9,089 nucleotides of DNA from JBDSLU01 sp039916225 (GCA_039916225.1 JBDSLU010000291.1:1-9089); one strand, 5' to 3'. Shown: positions 1 through 6,625, numbered from the stretch's first letter. A program made the numbers and translations. The notes: generated by a model from the letters alone, not told the origin.

Positions 1-701
1 GTGAGCAGCACGAAGACGAAGGCCTGCAGCGTGCCGGTGATCAGCCCGAGCACCATCATCGGCAGCGGCGCCACGAACGGCAGGATCGAGCCGATGATCA
101 CGACGACCATCTCCTCGCCGAAGATGTTGCCGAACAGGCGCAGCGACAGCGACATGACCCGCGACAGGTGGCTGACGAGCTCGATCGGAAGGACCAGGAA
201 GCACGTCCACCAGGGCGCGCCCGGCATGAACATGAAGTGCTTCACGAAGTTGACCGGGCCCTGCACCATGAGGCCGGTCAGCTGGTAGAAGACCCACACC
301 GTGATGGCGCAGCCGACGGTGACGTTGATGTTCGCCGTCGGCGACATCAGCCCCGGCACCTTGCCGATCATGTTGGCCGAGAAGATGAACAGTCCGACCG
401 TGCCGATCAGCGGCAGGTATCGGGTGCCCTTCGGCCCCATGTACTCGATGAGCAGCCCGTTCAGGAAGCCGACCACGTCCTCGAGGAGGATCTGCAGCTT
501 GCCCGGATTCTCGACGCTCAGCTGCGACCGGGCGACGAGGGACAGCGCGGTCAAGCCGACGAAGATGATCAGGCACATCACCAGGTAGTCGGGCACCGCG
601 TGCGCCGGATCCAGGTGAAAGCCGATCGGGGCGAGCGCCGCCGCGACGGCCGAGCCGAAAATCTTGTTGAAAGCGGTGACGATCCAGAACTCGTGGTGCA
701 T
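1..701 (-). CDS. atpB: F-type ATP synthase F0 subunit a (partial, C-terminus beyond window)
   Basis: Subunit a of the membrane F0 sector forms the two half-channels that carry protons to and from the c-ring. 233 complete codons are visible from the ATG at 701; the 3' end runs off the left edge. The hallmark motif SLRLFGN is present, and its Arg (residue 188, codon 140-138) corresponds to the essential Arg of the family (E. coli R210). The other signature helix, TGTLQAFVFVLL with Gln226, lies at the very edge. Several hydrophobic helices are clear (about 39-57, 96-112, 126-146, 164-178, 196-232). The start MHHEFW is four bases after the atpI stop and has no good Shine-Dalgarno sequence, so translation is probably coupled to atpI. 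Identification is secure; only the extreme C-terminus is missing. Direction and order (atpZ-atpI-atpB) fit a standard F0 operon. Confidence 0.97.
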   Translation of the reverse strand, partial: MHHEFWIVTAFNKIFGSAVAAALAPIGFHLDPAHAVPDYLVMCLIIFVGLTALSLVARSQLSVENPGKLQILLEDVVGFLNGLLIEYMGPKGTRYLPLIGTVGLFIFSANMIGKVPGLMSPTANINVTVGCAITVWVFYQLTGLMVQGPVNFVKHFMFMPGAPWWTCFLVLPIELVSHLSRVMSLSLRLFGNIFGEEMVVVIIGSILPFVAPLPMMVLGLITGTLQAFVFVLL

Positions 702-705
702 GGAT

Positions 706-1164
706 TCAGGGGCGCCGCAGGCTCCGGACCGCTTCGATGGAGGCGCCGGCCACGAGCGAGGAGGCGCCGATCAGCAGGCCCACGGGGTGCAGGCGCAAAC
801 GCGCAATCATAACGTACGCGGCGAGGCCGAGAACGAGGTAGCGGCCGGCGAGTTTTACGCCGACGCCCGCGGCTGCGCGCGCCGGCGACGCCGCCGGTCC
901 GGTCACGTCAGAAAGGCCGTCCGGGTCCGCTCCGGGAGCCGCGCCCGGGGCCGCGATCGAGGCCGACACGACCCGGCCGACCAGCACGTCGACGCTCGAT
1001 CGGATGGCGAACAGGCTGACCAGCGCCAACAGCCCGCCGCCCGCCACCCCCGCCGCGATGGCCGGCGTGCCCGGGCGCAGGGCCAGGGCCGCCGCCGTGG
1101 CCAGGCCGCACCAGATCACCGCGTCGCGCTGGAGGCGCCTGATGAGCGGGTCGGCGTCCGCCAT
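706..1164 (-). CDS. atpI: ATP synthase subunit I (AtpI-like)
   Basis: A 152-residue membrane protein between atpZ and atpB, where AtpI normally sits. AtpI-family proteins are accessory factors linked to c-ring assembly and possibly Mg2+ or Na+ handling; they are not part of the catalytic engine. Four hydrophobic segments are visible at about residues 14-29, 34-54, 104-121 and 126-142. Between helices 2 and 3 there is a long Ala/Pro/Gly-rich linker (about 66-102), which looks longer than the usual AtpI loop. The start MADADP is chosen because its ATG shares one base with the atpZ stop (TGATG); the longer upstream reading frame would run through atpZ and past it. The family is poorly conserved in sequence, so the call rests on position, size and helix pattern. 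Confidence 0.8.
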   Translation of the reverse strand: MADADPLIRRLQRDAVIWCGLATAAALALRPGTPAIAAGVAGGGLLALVSLFAIRSSVDVLVGRVVSASIAAPGAAPGADPDGLSDVTGPAASPARAAAGVGVKLAGRYLVLGLAAYVMIARLRLHPVGLLIGASSLVAGASIEAVRSLRRP

Positions 1165-1379
1165 CACCGCACGTACGGCCGGGTCGCCCGATAGACGTTC
1201 AGGATGCCCGCCGCGACGCCGATGACGAATCCCCCCAGGAAACCCCAGGGCGAGGTGCCGAAGGTGCGGTCCAGCCAGACACCGCCGCCGACCCCGATGA
1301 CCAGGGCCAACACGAACGACAGGCCGACCGTGCTGAGCGCCCCGAGCATGCGCACCTGGTCCGGGGGCAGGAGAGGCAT
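1164..1379 (-). CDS. atpZ: AtpZ/AtpI-family small membrane protein, first gene of the atp operon
   Basis: A 71-residue protein with two transmembrane helices (about residues 13-34 and 43-62) joined by a short loop carrying GVWLDRTFGTSPWG. This matches the compact AtpZ family (ATPase_gene1 type), which precedes atpI or atpB in many bacteria and is implicated in divalent cation transport or F0 assembly. The stop TGA shares its last base with the atpI ATG. The start ATG at 1379-1377 lies six bases downstream of a TATATT hexamer on the same strand, with no room for a ribosome binding site, so the gene may be read from a leaderless mRNA. A later in-frame ATG (residue 11) is possible but would remove conserved N-terminal sequence. 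Confidence 0.82.
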   Translation of the reverse strand: MPLLPPDQVRMLGALSTVGLSFVLALVIGVGGGVWLDRTFGTSPWGFLGGFVIGVAAGILNVYRATRPYVR

Positions 1380-1385
1380 GCCGGT

Positions 1386-1391
1386 AATATA
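1386..1391 (-). promoter_or_regulatory. Candidate -10 element for the atp operon (leaderless start)
   Basis: On the minus strand the hexamer TATATT (four of six bases of TATAAT, and a TANNNT match) ends six bases before the atpZ ATG at 1379. Transcription starting 7 bases downstream of the hexamer would begin at or next to the A of that ATG, giving a leaderless transcript. No convincing -35 is seen at 17-base spacing (GGGTCT). The AT-rich patch stands out in otherwise very GC-rich sequence. It is the only visible candidate, because the gap to the divergent gene is 20 bases. Confidence 0.5.
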
Positions 1392-1393
1392 CT
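1388..1393 (+). promoter_or_regulatory. Candidate -10 element for the VWA-heme operon (leaderless start)
   Basis: TATACT matches the consensus TATAAT at five of six positions and ends six bases before the GTG start at 1400. A transcript would begin at or next to the GTG. The -35 region at 17-base spacing (GGGCAG) is not a recognisable match. The hexamer overlaps the opposite-strand TATATT by four bases, so RNA polymerase could not occupy both promoters at once. An in-frame TAA at 1385-1387 blocks any upstream start apart from non-standard codons, which supports 1400 as the true start and hence the absence of a leader. Confidence 0.52.
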
Positions 1394-1399
1394 GGCCTG

Positions 1400-2335
1400 G
1401 TGACCCTCAGACCCAGGTTCCGCCCGGCCGGCCCGACAGTCCGGTTCGCTCTGCCGCTGGCGGCGCTCGCCTTGGCGACCACGGTCGTCGGCCTAGACGC
1501 CCAGGCCCGGCAGCGGAAGATCTACACGAGCCTGGTCGACAAGAAGGGCGTGCCGGTGACCACGGTCACCGCGGCCGACGTCGTCGTCCGCGAGGACGGG
1601 GTCGCCCGCGAGGTCCTGTCGGTCACGCCGGCAACAGATCCGATGCGGGTGGCGCTGCTGATCGACAACAGCCAGTCGGCGACGCAGTCGATCCAGTTCC
1701 TGCGCACCGGCCTCAGCGCGTTCGCCACGCGGCTCACCAGTGCCGGCCATTCGGTGGCGCTCATCACGCTCGGCGATCGGCCCACCCTGCAGGTCGACGC
1801 GACCACCGATCTGGCCCGGCTGAAGAGCCGCGGCATCGATCGGCTGTTCGCCCAGCCCAACTCGGGCATGTACCTGCTCGAGGCGCTGGTCGAGACGTCG
1901 AAGGGCTTCCTCAAGAACGACACGCCCCGTCCGGTCATCGTCGCTGTCGTGACCGAAGGCAAGGAGTTCAGCACGACCTCGGCCGACGTCGCCATCCGCG
2001 CCATCCGCGACAGCGGCGCCCAGTTCTACGCGCTGGTCCTGACCGAAGGTGACCGGGCCGACCAGTCGGACGACGAAGTGCGCCAGCGCAACGTCGTCCT
2101 CGATCGCGGGACCCGCGAGAACGGTGGCACCCGCGACACGCTGCTCTCGAACATGGCGATCAAGGACCGGCTGGACCTGCTCGCCGGCGAGCTCCTCGGC
2201 CAGGTCGCGGTCACCTACGCCAGCCCCGATCGGCTGTTGCCGCCCGAGAAGATCACCATCGCCGCATCGCGCGAGGGCCTGACCGCGCGCGGCGTGCCGG
2301 TCAAGGTCGCCAAGACCCCCGTTCCGGAGCGCTGA
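1400..2335 (+). CDS. Exported VWA-domain protein with degenerate MIDAS (VWFA-related acidobacterial type)
   Basis: A 311-residue protein. It has an N-terminal export signal: a basic n-region, a hydrophobic stretch at about 16-32 and a likely cleavage after Ala36 (AQA). Next comes a short beta-type segment with VVVREDG (61-67), typical of acidobacterial VWA proteins, then a von Willebrand A fold from about residue 82 to 245. The first metal-site motif is intact (DNSQS, residues 89-93). The MIDAS Thr is not evident around NSGMYLLEAL, and the expected DGED-like third motif reads TEGKEF (185-190), so metal binding is doubtful. The start is GTG at 1400; an in-frame TAA 15 bases upstream rules out anything longer with a standard start. 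The gene is a diverged tandem relative of the next one, 6 bases away. The function is not known; VWA domains usually mediate protein-protein contacts, here outside the cytoplasm. Confidence 0.88.
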   Translation: MTLRPRFRPAGPTVRFALPLAALALATTVVGLDAQARQRKIYTSLVDKKGVPVTTVTAADVVVREDGVAREVLSVTPATDPMRVALLIDNSQSATQSIQFLRTGLSAFATRLTSAGHSVALITLGDRPTLQVDATTDLARLKSRGIDRLFAQPNSGMYLLEALVETSKGFLKNDTPRPVIVAVVTEGKEFSTTSADVAIRAIRDSGAQFYALVLTEGDRADQSDDEVRQRNVVLDRGTRENGGTRDTLLSNMAIKDRLDLLAGELLGQVAVTYASPDRLLPPEKITIAASREGLTARGVPVKVAKTPVPER

Positions 2336-2341
2336 GGTTCC

Positions 2342-3418
2342 ATGCGACGGCGAGGGGTCGGATTCGCGCTCGGCGCCGTGGCGGTCGTGACCGCTGTTCG
2401 CCTCATGGCGTCGCCGCAGACGCCGCCGGCCGCGCCTCAGGCCCAGCCGCCTCAGTCGCCCCCGGCCCAGACTGCCCCGGCCCAGACCGGCCCAGCCCAG
2501 ACCGCCCCGCCCCAGACCACACCTCCACTGCCGCCGCCTGCGGCCACGCCGGCGCCGGCCTCACAGGCCACCCAGCGCCCGTCGTTCCGCGGCGGCGTCG
2601 ACGTCGTCTCGTTGAACGTCACCGTCACCGACCAGTCGCGCAATTTCGTGACCTCGCTCGAGCAGGGCGATTTCGTCGTCTACGAGGACGGCGTGAAGCA
2701 GGACCTCACCTACTTCAACAAGGCCCAGCTGCCGATCGCGCTGTCGCTGCTCATCGACACCAGCGCCAGCATGGAAGACAAGCTGCGCCTGGCCCAGGAG
2801 GCGGCGATCGGCTTCGTGCGGCGGATGAGGCCGGACGACCTCGCGCAGATCATCGACTTCGACAGCCGCGTCTCGATCCTGCAGCAGTTCACCTCCGATC
2901 GGCCGGCCCTCGAGACGGCGATCCGCCAGACGGTGCCGAACGGTTCGACCTCGCTCCACAACGCCATCTACATCTCGATCAAGGAGCTGAAGAAGGTGCG
3001 GGCGACGTCGTCCGGCGACGTGCGACGCCAGGCCATCATCGTGCTCTCGGATGGCGAGGACACGTCCAGCCTGGTGCCGTTCGAAGAGGTGCTCGACCTG
3101 GCCAAGCGCTCCGAAGTGATCGTCTACACGATCGGCATCCGCGGGCGTGACCTCGGCGCGCGCGGCTTCCCGGAAGCCGAGTTCGTGCTGAAGCAGTTCG
3201 CCCAGGAGACCGGTGGACGCGCCTTCTTCCCGACCGGCGCCACCGAGCTCGACACCATCTACGCGCAGATCGCCGACGAACTGGCGGCGCAGTATGCGCT
3301 GGCGTATTCGTCGCGCAACCCGCGGCGCGACGGCCAGTGGCGCCGCATCGTCGTCCGCACCACCAAGCCCGAGTTCGCCGCGCGCACCAAGCAGGGCTAC
3401 TTCGGCCCGGTGAACTGA
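2342..3418 (+). CDS. Exported VWA-domain protein with intact MIDAS and Pro-rich linker
   Basis: A 358-residue protein with a basic N-terminus (MRRRG) and a hydrophobic signal segment to about residue 23. A proline/glutamine/alanine-rich linker (about 25-78) includes four PAQT-type pentapeptides. It is followed by a segment with FVVYEDGVKQ (111-120) and a complete VWA domain (about 130-310). All three metal-site motifs are present: DTSAS (139-143), Thr203 in GSTSLHNAI, and SDGEDT (236-241). The C-terminal region around ELAAQYALAYSS and the ending KQGYFGPVN resemble the conserved tail of VWFA-related acidobacterial proteins. It starts 6 bases after the preceding stop, with GAGG four bases before the ATG. 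It probably acts in the periplasm or at the cell surface as a metal-dependent binding protein; the partner is unknown. The complete metal site contrasts with the degenerate one in its neighbour. Confidence 0.92.
   Translation: MRRRGVGFALGAVAVVTAVRLMASPQTPPAAPQAQPPQSPPAQTAPAQTGPAQTAPPQTTPPLPPPAATPAPASQATQRPSFRGGVDVVSLNVTVTDQSRNFVTSLEQGDFVVYEDGVKQDLTYFNKAQLPIALSLLIDTSASMEDKLRLAQEAAIGFVRRMRPDDLAQIIDFDSRVSILQQFTSDRPALETAIRQTVPNGSTSLHNAIYISIKELKKVRATSSGDVRRQAIIVLSDGEDTSSLVPFEEVLDLAKRSEVIVYTIGIRGRDLGARGFPEAEFVLKQFAQETGGRAFFPTGATELDTIYAQIADELAAQYALAYSSRNPRRDGQWRRIVVRTTKPEFAARTKQGYFGPVN
2462..2521 (+). repeat. Four imperfect 15-bp tandem repeats encoding PAQT-type pentapeptides
   Basis: Four consecutive 15-base units encode PAQTA, PAQTG, PAQTA and PPQTT (residues 41-60 of the second VWA protein). 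Codons differ slightly between units (for example ccg/cca for Pro and act/acc for Thr), so the array is not freshly expanded. It forms part of a flexible Pro-rich tether between the membrane-proximal N-terminus and the VWA domain. Pentad arrays of this kind can vary in copy number between strains by slippage. Confidence 0.85.
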
Positions 3419-3490
3419 ATGCGCGTGGTCGCCGGCCCGCTCGCTGCCGGGCCGCTCCCTGACGGATCGCCGCTGGACCCGTCGCGATGA
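3419..3490 (+). CDS. Possible 23-codon coupling mini-ORF
   Basis: An ATG lies immediately after the VWA stop codon (TGA at 3416-3418, ATG at 3419-3421). It opens a 23-codon frame rich in Pro, Gly, Ala and Leu whose TGA (3488-3490) overlaps the next gene's ATG at 3487 as ATGA. The peptide has no recognised motif. Both junctions are of the kind that lets terminating ribosomes restart, so the frame could carry ribosomes across the only gap in the operon. A chance open frame of this length is easy to obtain in GC-rich DNA, so it is listed as possible only. Confidence 0.28.
   Translation: MRVVAGPLAAGPLPDGSPLDPSR
3433..3454 (+). other. GC-rich hairpin in the VWA to ccsA/hemX-like gap
   Basis: A perfect 7-base inverted repeat, CGGCCCG (3433-3439) and CGGGCCG (3448-3454), flanks an 8-base loop. 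All pairs are G-C, so the stem should be stable in RNA. No T-run follows, so it is not a standard Rho-independent terminator. It could weaken read-through, mark an RNA processing point, or stabilise the upstream VWA messages. It also lies inside the possible mini-ORF. Confidence 0.45.
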
Positions 3491-4314
3491 GCGTGCTCGA
3501 ACCCGCGCTCTACGCGCTCGGCGCGGTGCTCTACGCCGCGCATTTCGTCCGCCGCCAGCCGGCGCTCGGCCACGCGGCGACGGGCGCGCTCGGCGCCGGG
3601 GTGGTCGTCCACACGTTCCTGCTCGGGATGGCGACGGTCCGCGAGAGTGCGCTGCCACTGGTCGGCGCCGGGGACGCGCTCTCGGGCTTCGTCTGGCTGC
3701 TGGCCATCGTCTACCTCTACGTCGAGCTGACGTCGGGCGAGCGGGCGATGGGCGCGTTCATCGCGCCGTTCATCGCCGTGCTGTCGCTCGTGGCGGTGAC
3801 CAGCGCCCAGCCGGGTCCGCGGCCGGCGATCCTCGACAGCCCGTTGTTCGTGTTCCACGTCACGTTCGTGTTGTTCGCCTACGCGTCGTTCGCCATCGCC
3901 GCCGTGATGGGAGTGACCTACGTCCTGCTGTTCCGCGAGCTGAAGGGCCGCCAGCCCGGGGTGTTCTATGCCCGGCTGCCGTCGCTCGCCACGCTCGACC
4001 AGATGAACGGCCGGGCCATCGTCGGCGGGTTCGCCTGCCTCACCGCCGGCATGGCCATCGGGCTGGTGTGGCTGCTGCAGGCCGGGCGCGTGGTGCCGAT
4101 CGATCCGCGCGTCGACGCCATGTCGATGGCCGATCCGAAGATCCTGCTGGCGGTCGGCTCGTGGCTGCTCTACGCCTTCCAGATCATGGCCCGCACGACC
4201 CTCGGCTGGAGCGGCAAGCGCACCGCCTGGCTGTCGGCGGTGGGCTTCGTGGTCATCCTCGTCAACCTGCTGCCGGTCGCCTATCTGGTGCCGACCAGCC
4301 ACGCCTTCGACTGA
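3487..4314 (+). CDS. CcsA/HemX-family integral membrane protein (cytochrome c assembly family)
   Basis: A 275-residue protein with about eight transmembrane helices (roughly 5-21, 29-48, 62-80, 87-105, 122-146, 176-198, 217-237, 248-269). The FHVTFVLFAYASFAI helix (His124) and the later ADPKILLAVGSWLLYAFQIMAR segment fit the cytochrome c assembly (CcsA/CcmC/HemX) family. His19, His42, His124 and His272 are possible heme-contact residues. The tryptophan-rich WWD loop of true heme-export CcsA/CcmC proteins is not visible, which favours a HemX-type role near HemA, for example influencing HemA abundance as reported for Bacillus HemX. The ATG overlaps the stop of the preceding mini-ORF (ATGA), and the gene's own stop shares one base with the hemA ATG. 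The family is clear; the choice between CcsA and HemX function is not. Confidence 0.85.
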   Translation: MSVLEPALYALGAVLYAAHFVRRQPALGHAATGALGAGVVVHTFLLGMATVRESALPLVGAGDALSGFVWLLAIVYLYVELTSGERAMGAFIAPFIAVLSLVAVTSAQPGPRPAILDSPLFVFHVTFVLFAYASFAIAAVMGVTYVLLFRELKGRQPGVFYARLPSLATLDQMNGRAIVGGFACLTAGMAIGLVWLLQAGRVVPIDPRVDAMSMADPKILLAVGSWLLYAFQIMARTTLGWSGKRTAWLSAVGFVVILVNLLPVAYLVPTSHAFD

Positions 4315-5657
4315 TGCGCCTCCTGATCCTCGGCGTCAGCCACCACACGGCGCCCATCGACTTGCGCGAGCGGCTGGCGTTCAGCCCGGTCGATCTCGGC
4401 GACGCGGTGTCGGCGCTGGCCCGCGATCCGGCCCTCGGTGAAGTGGTGCTGCTGTCGACCTGCAACCGGACGGAGCTGTACGCGACCTGCCAGAGCCTCG
4501 AGGACGGCCACGACGTGATGGCCGGCTTCCTGGCGACGGCGCGGGCGGTCCCGGCCGACGATCTGCGGGCCCACCTGTACACGCGCACCGAAGCGGATGC
4601 CGCGCGTCACCTGTTCCGCGTCGCCGCCGGCCTCGATTCGCTGGTCGTCGGCGAGCCGCAGATCCTGGGCCAGGTGAAGCAGGCCTACGCCTCGGCGACC
4701 GATCGGCACGCGACCGGGGCGCTGCTCAATCGCCTGTTCCATACCGCCTTCACCGCCGGCAAGCGTGTCCGCAGCGAAACCGAGCTGGCCGAAGGCGCCG
4801 TCTCGGTGAGCTACGCCGCGCTCGGCCTGGCGCGCAAGATCTGCGGCGACTTGAAGCACGCGTCGGTGCTGGTCATCGGCGCCGGCGAGATGGCCGAGCT
4901 GACGGCGCGCCACTTCGCGGCGCAGCAGCCGAAGCGGATCGTCGTCTGCAGCCGCACCGCCGCTCACGCCGAGGCGCTGGCCGCCGAGGTGAAGGGGACG
5001 ATCGTCCCGTGGACCGAGCTCGATGCCGCGCTCGCCCAGGCCGACGTGGTCGTCACCGCCACCGGGGCGAGGACGCCGATCCTGACGCGGCCGCGCGTCC
5101 AGGCGGCGCTGCGCCATCGTCGCGGCCGGCCGCTGTTCCTGATCGACATCGCGTTGCCGCGCGACGTCGATCCGCTCGTCGCCGGCGACAGCGACGTCTT
5201 CCTCTACAACATCGACGACCTGCAGTCGGTGATCAACGAGAGCCTGGCCCGGCGCAGCAGCGAGACGACGCAGGCCGAGGCCATCGTCAACCAGGAAGTC
5301 GAGCGCTTCATGGCCTGGGCGCGCTCGCGGACGGCGATGCCGACCGTCGTCGCGCTGCGCCAGCGCTTCGAGGCGATCCGCCGCGCCGAGCTCGATCGGC
5401 TGCAGCCGAAGATCGCCGGCCTGCCGCCCGAGGCGCGGGCCCGCGTCGACGAGGTCACGCGGCTGATCATCGAGAAGCTGCTGATCACGCCGACCGCACA
5501 GCTCAAGGCGCTGCCCGATCAGGAGCTGCAGACGTCGTACGCGGACGCCCTCAGCCACCTGTTCGCCCTTGCCGATCCGGCGGCGGGGGACGACGAGGAC
5601 GACGAGCCGGGCGCGCCGAAGGCCGGCCCCGGACCACGGGGGTTCGCCGGTTCGTGA
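4314..5657 (+). CDS. hemA: Glutamyl-tRNA reductase (EC 1.2.1.70)
   Basis: This 447-residue enzyme reduces glutamate carried on tRNA-Glu to glutamate-1-semialdehyde with NADPH, the first committed step of the C5 route to heme. The catalytic domain shows GVSHHTAPI (7-15) and the active-site Cys50 in STCNRTELYA. VVGEPQILGQVK (111-122) is the next conserved block. The nucleotide-binding domain carries VIGAGEMAEL (187-196) and, further on, LIDIALPRDVDP. The C-terminal helical dimerisation domain is seen at about 320-420. Length is normal for the family except for a short acidic, Gly/Pro-rich tail (about 421-447, including GDDEDDEPG) that looks disordered. The start is set by the ATG sharing one base with the preceding stop (TGATG); the reading frame stays open further upstream but only as a shadow of that gene. 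No ribosome binding site is obvious, so expression is likely coupled. The end overlaps hemC by four bases. Confidence 0.97.
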   Translation: MRLLILGVSHHTAPIDLRERLAFSPVDLGDAVSALARDPALGEVVLLSTCNRTELYATCQSLEDGHDVMAGFLATARAVPADDLRAHLYTRTEADAARHLFRVAAGLDSLVVGEPQILGQVKQAYASATDRHATGALLNRLFHTAFTAGKRVRSETELAEGAVSVSYAALGLARKICGDLKHASVLVIGAGEMAELTARHFAAQQPKRIVVCSRTAAHAEALAAEVKGTIVPWTELDAALAQADVVVTATGARTPILTRPRVQAALRHRRGRPLFLIDIALPRDVDPLVAGDSDVFLYNIDDLQSVINESLARRSSETTQAEAIVNQEVERFMAWARSRTAMPTVVALRQRFEAIRRAELDRLQPKIAGLPPEARARVDEVTRLIIEKLLITPTAQLKALPDQELQTSYADALSHLFALADPAAGDDEDDEPGAPKAGPGPRGFAGS

Positions 5658-6625
5658 GCGCACTGGACAGACCGCTCAAGATCGGGACGCGGGGCAGCAC
5701 GCTGGCGCTGTGGCAGGCGCGCGAGGTGGCGCGCCGGCTCGAGGCGCTCGGCGAAGCGAGCGAGATCGTCGTCATCCGCACCTCGGGCGACCGGCTGAGC
5801 GAGGTCGCCTTGGCTGAGGCCGGCGGCAAGCGGCTCTTCGTCAAGGAAATCGAAGACGCGCTGCTCGCCGGCTCGATCGATCTGGCCGTGCACAGCACCA
5901 AGGATCTGCCGGTGGTCCTGCCGGACGGGCTGGTGATGGCGGCGTTCCTGCCGCGCGCGACGCCGTGGGACGCGCTGGTGTTGCCGATTCGGCACGCCAG
6001 CGTGCCGCGCACGCTCGAAGCAGTGTCCGCCGTGCTCGGCTCGACACCGGTTTTCGGCACCAGCAGCATCCGGCGCATCACCCAGCTCCACCGTTTGCTG
6101 CCCGGCGCGACCTTCGAGCCCATCCGTGGCAACGTCGATACGCGGCTGCGGAAGGTCGACGAAGGGCGCTACGATGCGATCGTGCTCGCCTGCGCCGGGC
6201 TCGAACGGGTCGGCTTCGCGGATCGCATCTCGCTGGTGCTGCCGTTGACCGCCTGTGTCCCGGCGCCCGGGCAGGGAGCAGTCGGCGTGGAGCGGCACGC
6301 GGCCGCGCCCGAGCCGTTGGTGGCCTGTCTGGCCAAACTCGACGACGCGGCGACGCGAGCCGAGGTCGTGGCCGAGCGCATCGTCGTCGAGATTCTCGAA
6401 GGCGGCTGTCAGGCGCCGATCGGGGCCCTGGCCCGGGCGGCGGCGGACGGCACGCTGGAGTTGCACGCCGCGGTCACGTCGCTCGACGGCGACGAGCTGC
6501 GGGCGATGGCATTTGGCACTACCGGCGATCCGCTCGCGCTCGGCCGCAAGGTCGGCGCGCAGCTGCTCGCCGACGGCGCGGCGGACCTGCTGGCGCGGTC
6601 CGTTGTGGAACGAGGGGACGCATGA
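5654..6625 (+). CDS. hemC: Porphobilinogen deaminase / hydroxymethylbilane synthase (EC 2.5.1.61)
   Basis: This 323-residue cytosolic enzyme links four porphobilinogen units into hydroxymethylbilane. Visible signatures are KIGTRGSTLALWQA (9-22), HSTKDLP (80-86) with catalytic Asp84, GTSSIRR (135-141), RGNVDTRL (158-165), PAPGQGA (203-209) and EGGCQAPIG (249-257). Cys252 in the last motif is the attachment site of the dipyrromethane cofactor. The start is taken as GTG at 5654, which overlaps the hemA stop as GTGA and places the first conserved motif eight residues in, as usual; the open frame upstream is a shadow of hemA. hemD, the usual next enzyme, does not follow. Instead the stop overlaps the ATG of a large exported protein, so uroporphyrinogen synthase must be encoded elsewhere. 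Confidence 0.97.
   Translation: MSALDRPLKIGTRGSTLALWQAREVARRLEALGEASEIVVIRTSGDRLSEVALAEAGGKRLFVKEIEDALLAGSIDLAVHSTKDLPVVLPDGLVMAAFLPRATPWDALVLPIRHASVPRTLEAVSAVLGSTPVFGTSSIRRITQLHRLLPGATFEPIRGNVDTRLRKVDEGRYDAIVLACAGLERVGFADRISLVLPLTACVPAPGQGAVGVERHAAAPEPLVACLAKLDDAATRAEVVAERIVVEILEGGCQAPIGALARAAADGTLELHAAVTSLDGDELRAMAFGTTGDPLALGRKVGAQLLADGAADLLARSVVERGDA
6613..6617 (+). promoter_or_regulatory. Shine-Dalgarno sequence for the exported repeat/SGNH protein
   Basis: AGGGG inside the end of hemC lies four bases before the ATG at 6622. It is the clearest ribosome binding site in the rightward operon and decides this start in a frame that stays open far upstream. Having its own site suggests the exported protein can be translated at a rate different from hemC despite the ATGA overlap. 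Confidence 0.6.

Noticed and set aside
168..812. A 214-codon plus-strand frame across atpB and the atpI end.
   Set aside because: The minus strand carries atpB with its SLRLFGN motif; the plus-strand product is a His/Asp/Arg-rich shadow.
2462..2521. CRISPR-like or mobile-element repeat.
   Set aside because: The 15-base units have no spacers and are an in-frame protein linker repeat.
3433..3454. Intrinsic terminator after the VWA pair.
   Set aside because: The stem is strong but no T-run follows, and the next gene begins 33 bases later in a coupled arrangement; it is kept only as a hairpin.
2561..3658. A 365-codon minus-strand open frame opposite the second VWA gene.
   Set aside because: It is antisense to a gene with an intact VWA metal site, and its product is Arg-rich without any domain signature.
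4068..4313. 82-residue upstream extension of hemA.
   Set aside because: It is a shadow of the membrane-protein gene. HemA family proteins start at the MRLLILGVSHH position, and the TGATG overlap supports that start.
5009..5653. Long N-terminal extension of hemC into hemA.
   Set aside because: The extension is out of frame with hemA and Arg-rich. The conserved HemC sequence begins right after GTG 5654, which forms a GTGA junction.
4281..5663. A 460-codon minus-strand open frame opposite hemA.
   Set aside because: It lies wholly over the securely identified hemA and has an Arg/Gln/Asp-rich shadow composition with no recognisable motif.
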